Shown: in pieces, positions 27,867-32,978 of the stretch
How the letters are laid out: the number at the start of each line of letters is the position of its first letter
Position numbering within the stretch: the stretch's first letter is position 1
Source: Acaryochloris sp. CRU_2_0
GTDB lineage: Bacteria; Cyanobacteriota; Cyanobacteriia; Thermosynechococcales; Thermosynechococcaceae
Reading direction: 5' to 3'
NCBI GenBank assembly: GCA_012034865.1
Contig: JAAUOM010000043.1
Location: 1 to 32,978, forward strand
DNA: 32,978 nucleotides
The notes under the pieces: generated by a model
Told to the model about the DNA's origin: nothing
Database searches by the model: none
The model's input: only the letters and a program-made list of their open reading frames with translations
Made by a program: the position numbers and the translations under genes

Positions 27867-27971
27867 TTATTTGTAGAGACGCAATAGGGACACCAGGGTT
27901 TGGCCAATGCCTGCGATCGCCGCAATCAATCGTAGGGTTAAAGCATAGTAAATCGGTGGATCAATCAACAA
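27867..27971 (-). CDS. Hydrophobic 34-residue reading frame after the AbiE pair
   Basis: Directly after the AbiEii stop and in the same frame, TTG codons at 27971/27968 open LIDPPIYYALTLRLIAAIAG followed by a second hydrophobic half and RLYK before a stop at 27867-27869. The frame includes a HIP1 octamer (GCGATCGC) and looks like genuine protein: a single membrane helix with a basic end. It could be a small membrane peptide coupled to the toxin gene, or the C-terminus of a gene whose 5' part was replaced when the AbiE cassette arrived. I do not recognise it. Confidence 0.35.
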   Translation of the reverse strand: MLIDPPIYYALTLRLIAAIAGIGQTLVSLLRLYK

Positions 27972-27980
27972 ACAAATAGT

Positions 27981-29024
27981 TTAAGCCTGTTGATTAATTT
28001 GCTCTTCGAGGGTGGCTAATTCTGCCAGAATCTCTTGAAAATCAGGCACTGTTCCCAACATCATGCCTTGCATTGCTTGATAATCTTGCTGGAGAGCTTT
28101 TAGTAAACCATCCCCTGGAAACAACCTTATTGAACCTGGGATAGCATCTTCCAACTTCATCCAGGCTCTATTAAAAAAGCTAATCGTGTGCTGCCTGACA
28201 TCCTCCCTTAAATTGGCATATTGTATGGCAGCTTTGCCAATCTCAGTTTTGTAAATCATTGCTACATCATAGTAATGCCGCGAAAGCCTTTGGCGATCGC
28301 TAGGTAGCCGATCTTCATCTCGATGTCCACAATGCCAGCCGTGTAAGATCATCACCTTATCCCAAAAGGTTCTTTCAGGACGTATTGTGACAACATTAGG
28401 TACTGCAAAATCCCAACCATCCAGCACGCTAGCAATCAAGGGTTTGATGATATGAGGTTCGTGAGGATCGAGCGCAGAGCGTCCACCACCTTCAAGTTTT
28501 ACACGAGGCTGAACGTAAGCCTCACTGTCTTTCCCAAATAGGGTTGGATAATGAAAAAGCAATGTGGATTGATCTGAATCCTCCGAATCCAGTAAGACAC
28601 CACAGTCTGATGAGAGAGTTGCGGCTACTGCCTCTAAATCATTCTTGAGCTGGTTGCAAATATAATTGCATGTAGCCTGTTGCAAGTCTTTAACCAATTT
28701 TTTCCGCTTTTTACCCGATAATTCTGATGATGCAAGATCTCTGTCACCCTGAAATTCAGGATCCTCACGAAAAACAGTAAAGTCAACATCTTCAGAGAAT
28801 CGCTGAATCAACCCGTAAGCTTTTGAGAGAGATGTACCTCCCTTAAATAGAAGCCGAGGGTGATTACTGGGTAAACCATTGTAGAGAACATCTAGGGCTA
28901 AACAAACCCAAAAGTCCTTTTCTACATAGCTTGGAAGCGTATCAAGCCCCTCGGCTGCGGCTGCAAAAATGTCTTGACGATCTTGCTCAGGCAAAGCAAG
29001 GAATTCCTTGAATGCCTGATTCAT
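27981..29024 (-). CDS. AbiEii/AbiGii-family nucleotidyltransferase toxin
   Basis: This 347-residue protein belongs to the DUF1814/AbiEii group, toxins of type IV toxin-antitoxin systems that protect against phages. It has the DNA polymerase beta-like nucleotidyltransferase motif: KGGTSLSKAYGLIQRF (61-76), with the GGTS turn, followed by SEDVDF (77-82), where D79 and D81 bind metal. The substrate is thought to be a nucleotide, with tRNA or other RNA as acceptor in some relatives. The start overlaps the AbiEi stop by four bases (ATGA), so the two are coupled, antitoxin first. Length and catalytic residues are intact, so it is probably active. Confidence 0.9.
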   Translation of the reverse strand: MNQAFKEFLALPEQDRQDIFAAAAEGLDTLPSYVEKDFWVCLALDVLYNGLPSNHPRLLFKGGTSLSKAYGLIQRFSEDVDFTVFREDPEFQGDRDLASSELSGKKRKKLVKDLQQATCNYICNQLKNDLEAVAATLSSDCGVLLDSEDSDQSTLLFHYPTLFGKDSEAYVQPRVKLEGGGRSALDPHEPHIIKPLIASVLDGWDFAVPNVVTIRPERTFWDKVMILHGWHCGHRDEDRLPSDRQRLSRHYYDVAMIYKTEIGKAAIQYANLREDVRQHTISFFNRAWMKLEDAIPGSIRLFPGDGLLKALQQDYQAMQGMMLGTVPDFQEILAELATLEEQINQQA

Positions 29025-29647
29025 GCAGCAACACTCAGATCTAAATTGAGGCTATGGACAATGGATGCCATCCAGGCAGAAGGTAACAGGTTAATGCCCT
29101 TCATCAGATCTTGCTTCATCGCATCAGAGAGCTTCATCCTCAAAGTATCAATCATGCCTGGAGCCGAAGCCACATGTTTGCCCATCCAATCCATTGCTTG
29201 CACAATAGGTGCGCTGGGACGATTCGCCCAATCAATCAACCGCTGGCTTGCATGTCGAAACTGGACGGTGCGATCTCCAACTTTCAAAATTCGACTTGAT
29301 CCATTGGTCATATAAGACGTCTTGGCAGGAACAGCGTTTGTCAGCCCAAGCTGATTTGCTACAACAATGCCATCCGGCATGATTTGGATCTTGTCTCGTC
29401 TTACGATTGCATTAACGGCTGCATCTACGTTGGGAGGTGCAGGCCGATTGAGGACGCGACTGTTCCGTGGAAAGTCATATAAACCCCGCCCTATCCGTCG
29501 TAGTATGCCACTTTTAGCTAGACGAGATAGCGCTTGATCTACCGCAGAACGATTACCCAGATCGAGGAAGTCTTTGGGTGTACAAACCCATTTGCCACGA
29601 CCATGGGCACGGATACGTCTTTTAATTTTGTCCATCAAGCTAATCAT
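29021..29647 (-). CDS. DUF6088/AbiEi-type antitoxin
   Basis: A 208-residue partner of the AbiEii toxin. The N-terminal winged helix (KWVCTPKDFLDLGNRSAVDQ, then SRLAKSGILRRIGRGLYDFP, about 19-60) is the DNA-binding part seen in AbiEi-type antitoxins; the remainder is the domain thought to counter the toxin. AbiEi proteins usually repress their own operon by binding inverted repeats in the promoter, and such a repeat lies at 29675-29704. The start ATG 29647 follows AAAGGG; an internal ATG at 29635 is possible. The gene is AT-neutral and forms a two-gene operon with the toxin. Confidence 0.85.
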   Translation of the reverse strand: MISLMDKIKRRIRAHGRGKWVCTPKDFLDLGNRSAVDQALSRLAKSGILRRIGRGLYDFPRNSRVLNRPAPPNVDAAVNAIVRRDKIQIMPDGIVVANQLGLTNAVPAKTSYMTNGSSRILKVGDRTVQFRHASQRLIDWANRPSAPIVQAMDWMGKHVASAPGMIDTLRMKLSDAMKQDLMKGINLLPSAWMASIVHSLNLDLSVAA

Positions 29648-29674
29648 GGCTAGGGAACCCTTTAATTACCCTTA

Positions 29675-29704
29675 TGTCAAAAATTCTAGTATATTTTTCT
29701 GACA
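29675..29704. promoter_or_regulatory. Inverted repeat upstream of AbiE pair (candidate operator)
   Basis: TGTCA (29675) and TGACA (29700-29704) bracket a near-perfect palindrome (TGTCAAAAAT, then TCTAGTAT, then ATTTTTCTGACA), centred about 45 bases upstream of the antitoxin start. AbiEi-type antitoxins are known to bind such repeats. The promoter boxes themselves are not clear. Confidence 0.45.
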
Positions 29705-29761
29705 TTGACTATCCCTATTATACCCAGCTATAGAGGGTTAAGGGTCAATCCTGCTATTTAG

Positions 29762-29926
29762 CCTTTATCAATTCCTGGGGATGCAGGAGGGGGTATACAA
29801 CTAGACCTACAATGGCTGCGATCGCAACAATTAGCGGTTCCGGCTTTTACCCAATTTCCAGAAGGCGACCAAAGTGATGCGGTTAGAGCGCGGGGTTTCC
29901 CGCGAATGCCGCTAAGGATACAGTAG
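29762..29926 (+). pseudogene. Gene fragment cut by a mini-element
   Basis: An open plus-strand frame from 29762 reads PLSIPGDAGGGIQLDLQWLR, then SQQLAVPAFTQFPEGDQSDA and so on, ending at the TAG of the inverted-repeat element at 29924. The sequence is protein-like for about 45 residues, and the frame includes a HIP1 site. There is no start codon, and no known family comes to mind. It looks like a leftover of a gene damaged by the mini-element. Confidence 0.35.
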
Positions 29927-30004
29927 ACTTCTTGCATGAATACCTTTTTGAGAATTAGAACTATATTGAATCCGTTGAATACCTCGATTCATGCAAGAGG
30001 TCTA
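29924..30004. mobile_element. Mini inverted-repeat element of about 81 bp
   Basis: TAGACTTCTTGCATGAAT (29924-29941) is matched by its reverse complement at 29987-30004, with 17 of 18 bases equal. The centre of 45 bases is AT-rich and non-coding. The outer TA pairs could be a target-site duplication, as in IS630/Tc1-type elements. This looks like a miniature non-autonomous element. The parent element is not in the window. Confidence 0.65.
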
Positions 30005-30170
30005 GTATTTGCTGACGTTTGATCTTGACAATCGCCATCGAAATTCACGATACTGAGTGTTTGGCATATTTCTGTTCAGCTCGGATCAGGTTCATGCCCT
30101 AAACTTCGATTTTATTGGCTTGCATCAATGTAAATCGGGTACCTGTACGGCTCATTGAGGCTTAAATTGA

Positions 30171-30614
30171 ATGACTTTTGCAATCGTAGAAACGGGTGGC
30201 AAACAACTTAAGGTTGAACCCGGTCGGTTTTATGATATCGACCGCCTTCCCCAAGAAGCAGAGACAAAATTATCCTTGGATCAAGTGTTGCTCTTGCATG
30301 ACGGGGAAGATTTAAGGATTGGGCAGCCCTTAGTTAAGGGGGCAACCATTGAAGTAACGATCCTGCAACATTTGCGCGATCGCAAAATCGTAGTCTACAA
30401 AATGCAACCCAAGAAAAAAACGCGCAAAAAACGCGGTCATCGCCAAGAATTAACGCGAGTAATGGTCAATGAAATTCATCTAGATGGCAAAGCTATTGGG
30501 GCAACGACAACCATAACAAAAGTCCAGGAAAAAACTTCCCCTCCCCCAGCAAAACCTCATGTTGAAGAAGAGGTCGTAGCTGTAGAAGCCGAAGTAATGG
30601 ATGCAAATTCTTAA
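30171..30614 (+). CDS. rplU: 50S ribosomal protein L21 with C-terminal extension
   Basis: L21 binds 23S rRNA in the large subunit. The first 105 residues are standard: [20 protein letters not shown], then [20 protein letters not shown]. Usual L21 is about 103 residues; this one is 147, with an added acidic and Pro-containing tail ([22 protein letters not shown]). The start ATG 30171 follows GAGG ten bases upstream. It is the first gene of a classical rplU-rpmA operon (72-base gap). Confidence 0.96.
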   Translation: MTFAIVETGGKQLKVEPGRFYDIDRLPQEAETKLSLDQVLLLHDGEDLRIGQPLVKGATIEVTILQHLRDRKIVVYKMQPKKKTRKKRGHRQELTRVMVNEIHLDGKAIGATTTITKVQEKTSPPPAKPHVEEEVVAVEAEVMDANS

Positions 30615-30686
30615 CCCTCACTTCAGCCTCCTATAGCCTTAAATAACCCCTAGAAAAAACGCTGCAAGATTCCAGAAGAGGAAAAA

Positions 30687-30941
30687 ATGGCTCACAAGAA
30701 AGGAACCGGAAGTACCCGTAATGGCCGCGACTCCAATGCCCAGCGCTTAGGTGTCAAGCGCTATGGGGGTGAAGTCGTCAGAGCAGGCAACATTCTTGTT
30801 CGTCAGCGAGGCACAAAATTCCATCCCGGCAACAACGTCGGTCGGGGTAGCGATGATACCCTGTTTGCCACCGTTGATGGCATTGTCACCTTTGAGCGCA
30901 AAGGCAAATCACGCCAGAAGGTAAGCGTCTATCCCGCTTAA
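30687..30941 (+). CDS. rpmA: 50S ribosomal protein L27
   Basis: L27 lies at the peptidyl-transferase centre. The 84 residues are complete: [20 protein letters not shown] at the start, the conserved [15 protein letters not shown], and the ending VSVYPA. The N-terminus begins directly with the mature AHKKG, so no cleaved extension of the Firmicutes kind is present. An AGAGGAAAAA ribosome site precedes the ATG. It follows rplU in the same operon. Confidence 0.97.
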   Translation: MAHKKGTGSTRNGRDSNAQRLGVKRYGGEVVRAGNILVRQRGTKFHPGNNVGRGSDDTLFATVDGIVTFERKGKSRQKVSVYPA

Positions 30942-31024
30942 TGCTGAGCATCCCAGGTATCTGAGTTCTGGTTGCTAAGGCGATTTCCAGGTTAGAAATG
31001 TCCCGATCAATTGTTAATTTTTCT

Positions 31025-31050
31025 TAGGGGCGAAGGGTCGTTCGCCCCTA
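31025..31050. repeat. Palindromic repeat, TAGGGGCGAA type
   Basis: TAGGGGCGAA (31025-31034) and TTCGCCCCTA (31041-31050) form a ten-base stem with a six-base loop. It resembles the longer palindrome at 14392-14443. It lies 80 bases after rpmA and could act as a transcription end, but no T-run follows. Confidence 0.65.
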
Positions 31051-31140
31051 GAGAGGCAAAATTCTTCGAGGAAATTACGTAAACTAGCTGTTGTGAACTA
31101 ATCTCAATAGCTGGTTTCTGCTGTTGAGCCTACAACCATA

Positions 31141-32007
31141 ATGGTCTATTCCAGCGCTTTTCCGAGAAAAGCCCATTATCCCCCACGACTTCAGGGGGGT
31201 AAACCACCCGTCATTACTTTGCTCACAGATTTCGGGTTAGAAGATGTTTATGTGGGGGTGATGAAAGGGATAATTGCCCAAATTATCCCCCAAGCCCAGG
31301 TCATTGACCTAAGCCATGAAATTCCACCCCAAAATATTGCTCTGGGCAGCTTTCAGCTTGGTACTGCCTATCCCCATTTCCCACCTGGTACGATCCATGT
31401 CGCCGTGGTTGATCCAGGAGTAGGGGGCACCCGACGAGCCATCGCGGTGCAAACCCGTTCTAGTCTACTTGTAGGTCCAGATAACGGTTTGTTTAGCCAT
31501 GTGCTGATGCAAGATCCTGCGATCGCAGCCGTTGAATTAACCCACTCTCACTATTGGTATACAGTCTCACCTAGCTCCACATTTCATGGCCGCGATATTT
31601 TTGCCCCCGTTGCCGCCCACTTAGCAACAGGCTGTCCTCTCCAGAATCTAGGCTTAGGAGTGGATCTCTCCTCCCTCAACCTCTGCTCCGCCATTCCTCC
31701 TTGGCAGCCAACTAGCACTGGCGGCATAGGGGTAATCCAAACCATTGATCATTTTGGTAACCTCATTACCAACATTCCAGCGGAGTCGGTTAAAAATCAT
31801 GCCTGGTCTGTGCAAATTGGCCCATGCCAGATCCCAAGTGCCCCATCGTATTGCTCATTGGAGAACCATCCCACCTGGATTGCCCTCATTGGCAGTCATG
31901 GTTGGCTAGAAATCGCCCTCCCCAATGGTAATGCTCAGCAATCCTTGCAAACCCATTTGGGTACTTCCGTACACCTGATGCTTCATCCTTCCCCGCCTAC
32001 TCTTTGA
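31141..32007 (+). CDS. SAM hydroxide adenosyltransferase (DUF62)
   Basis: The DUF62 family cleaves S-adenosylmethionine with a hydroxide ion, giving adenosine and methionine. It is related to fluorinase and chlorinase but uses water. The 288 residues show PPVITLLTDFGLEDVYVGVM (residues 21-40; Asp of the active site), VVDPGVGGTRRAIAVQT near 90 and LLVGPDNGLFSHVL. The conserved HGRDIFAPVAAHLA lies near 149, and IDHFGNLITNIP near 201. The absence of the chlorinase/fluorinase-specific halide loop suggests the hydrolase type. The start ATG 31141 is preceded by a weak ribosome site. It is alone on its strand between rpmA and the DUF2301 gene. metK, which makes SAM, is in the same window but not nearby. 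Confidence 0.88.
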   Translation: MVYSSAFPRKAHYPPRLQGGKPPVITLLTDFGLEDVYVGVMKGIIAQIIPQAQVIDLSHEIPPQNIALGSFQLGTAYPHFPPGTIHVAVVDPGVGGTRRAIAVQTRSSLLVGPDNGLFSHVLMQDPAIAAVELTHSHYWYTVSPSSTFHGRDIFAPVAAHLATGCPLQNLGLGVDLSSLNLCSAIPPWQPTSTGGIGVIQTIDHFGNLITNIPAESVKNHAWSVQIGPCQIPSAPSYCSLENHPTWIALIGSHGWLEIALPNGNAQQSLQTHLGTSVHLMLHPSPPTL

Positions 32008-32111
32008 TCCCCACCGTTAGCACCACCAATCCTCGCTAGAATAATGAAACAAATCACTACAACAACACTGATGGACTTTCCCTCTATCATCCAATCAGTC
32101 AGGAGTTGAGC

Positions 32112-32792
32112 ATGTTTACATTCCTAGAAGCAACATCAGACATCTATCAAGGTCACTTTGGTGAATTTACTATTAGCAAGCGTGATCGCATTGAAGTCAC
32201 CATTTATCGAGGCGCTCTGCTCATCGCAGCATTAACCTTTGGACTAGGGGTAATACTCATTGTCTCTGTAGAATCCCCATCTTCTATCTTGCCATTCCTC
32301 ACAGGGCTGTTCCTTAGCTTTGCTTTAGCCCTTGGGGTTAGCCTTGCCACTATTCACATTTACATGAGAGCACTACATCGTACTCTGCAAATCTGCTGGA
32401 TCCTGGGCACACTGGCGGCTGTCTATTTGATCCTCACCCAACCAGAACCCTTAGCCCTAGCAATCTACGAGCATTCCCTCAATCTGTTTGGTGTAGGTTG
32501 GCTGTTCGTGGCCTTAACAGGAATCTTCTTCAAAGAAGCCTTCTGTTTTAACCACTGGGAAACCAAAATCCTCACGGGCATTGTCCCCCTATTGCTGTTG
32601 GGACATTGGTTCAATGGTTTGCCCCCAGCAGCCGAAAGAATGTTATTAATCACTTGGGCTGGCTTCTTTCTCCTTTTTGCCTTCAGGAAAATCTTGCAGC
32701 CTATCCCTCCTGACATCGGCGACAAAAGTGTGTTTGCCTATCTGCATCAAAATCATCAGCCATCGGAGACATACGCAGTCAAGACTGACTAA
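32112..32792 (+). CDS. DUF2301 integral membrane protein
   Basis: A 226-residue cyanobacterial membrane protein of unknown function. After a polar N-terminus (TSDIYQGHFGEFTISKRDRI) come about seven hydrophobic helices, for example GALLIAALTFGLGVILIVS, FLTGLFLSFALALGVSLATI and LLITWAGFFLLFAF. The blocks GEFTISKRDRIEVTIYRGAL and FCFNHWETKILTGIVP are conserved marks of DUF2301. AGGAG at 32101-32105 is six bases before the ATG at 32112, so I use that start and not the TTG at 32106. The gene lies 104 bases after the DUF62 gene and may share its transcript. Confidence 0.85.
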   Translation: MFTFLEATSDIYQGHFGEFTISKRDRIEVTIYRGALLIAALTFGLGVILIVSVESPSSILPFLTGLFLSFALALGVSLATIHIYMRALHRTLQICWILGTLAAVYLILTQPEPLALAIYEHSLNLFGVGWLFVALTGIFFKEAFCFNHWETKILTGIVPLLLLGHWFNGLPPAAERMLLITWAGFFLLFAFRKILQPIPPDIGDKSVFAYLHQNHQPSETYAVKTD

Positions 32793-32858
32793 ACCTGCCA
32801 CCATAGGACTTCAAGACTTCTACCACTATCTGTTTCCTAAGTCAAAACTATGGTAGTC

Positions 32859-32978
32859 CTAGCCCTGTAAGGATTCATTATAGTGGTGGATAAACATCCA
32901 GATGGCCCCAATATGATTATCGAGCTTCTTTGAAAACGACAGAGTCTTGCGCACTAGACGGGAGACTCTCTGGCGCAT
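32859..32978 (-). CDS. IS1-family transposase, C-terminal end (partial)
   Basis: The minus strand at the right edge reads MRQRVSRLVRKTLSFSKKLD, then NHIGAIWMFIHHYNESLQG, and stops at 32859-32861. NHIGAIWMFIHHYN is the C-terminal end of IS1-type InsB transposases. The gene's beginning lies beyond the window. The IS end should fall within the next 60 or so bases (about 32795-32858), where ACCATAG-like repeats occur. Confidence 0.75.
   Translation of the reverse strand: MRQRVSRLVRKTLSFSKKLDNHIGAIWMFIHHYNESLQG

Larger units (their letters stand above)
29648..30170. other. Gap between AbiE pair and rplU
   Basis: The 523 bases hold the AbiE operator repeat, the gene fragment 29762-29926 and the mini-element 29924-30004, plus a small perfect hairpin (CGCGGG-GTTT-CCCGCG, 29890-29905). 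The last 160 bases must include the rplU-rpmA promoter, but I see no clear boxes. Confidence 0.6.

Noticed and set aside
27843..27900. GTAGAGACG-type palindrome near 27872
   Set aside because: Only one arm is present, and the sequence is explained by the small reading frame on the minus strand.
29890..29905. CGCGGG-GTTT-CCCGCG hairpin as a terminator or second IS605 end
   Set aside because: No T-run follows, and the surrounding bases form a protein-like frame. The TTAGAGCGCGGGG phrase resembles IS605 ends but its other half is missing.

Overview
The window looks like a cyanobacterial chromosome. It carries crtR (cyanobacterial beta-carotene hydroxylase), a ComFB-family protein, a COP23-domain secreted protein, a DUF2301 membrane protein, citramalate synthase, two zinc-ribbon Ser/Thr kinases, and many HIP1 octamers (GCGATCGC, for example near 2000, 8318, 9251 and 29819). 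The number of transposon relics and accessory defence genes suggests a large, plastic genome of the Acaryochloris type. That genus guess is an inference.

Layout. Positions 1-4978 (minus strand) hold a defence-type operon: a SNF2-family helicase with a DUF3883/NOV_C end, a translationally coupled Uma2-family nuclease, and a DUF1156 adenine methylase that loses its family sequence after about 221 residues. The helicase/methylase pair resembles DISARM class 1 (drmD/drmMI). Positions 5106-11634 are housekeeping: pyrG, thrS, metK and a TIGR04283-type glycosyltransferase. The 6756-7586 gap holds a decayed ISAzo13-type transposase and a second pseudogene. Positions 11975-15418 hold a membrane Ser/Thr kinase and a COP23 protein, separated by a dense nest of non-coding mobile relics: a candidate IS200/IS605 right end, a roughly 210-bp element with long inverted repeats, and a short palindrome. 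Positions 15705-21330 hold crtR, an AI-2E-type permease, an SDR protein, comFB and cimA.

Positions 21331-26740 hold a Fic protein (class II inhibitory motif) between a decayed, internally deleted copy of an M50-like metalloprotease gene and the intact gene, followed by a second kinase. Then come ilvE, an AbiE-type toxin/antitoxin pair (27981-29647) with leftover coding fragments on both sides, a roughly 81-bp inverted-repeat mini-element, rplU-rpmA, a DUF62 SAM hydrolase, a DUF2301 membrane protein, and the 3' end of an IS1-family transposase running off the right edge.

The core genes cover translation (thrS, rplU, rpmA), nucleotide and SAM metabolism (pyrG, metK, DUF62), branched-chain amino acids (cimA, ilvE) and carotenoids (crtR). 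The accessory genes (DISARM-like, Uma2, Fic, AbiE) sit at points marked by relics. The best leads are the helicase-Uma2 coupling, the fic cassette between diverged M50 copies, and the orphan IS605-type end. All assignments come from reading motifs; no database search was run.
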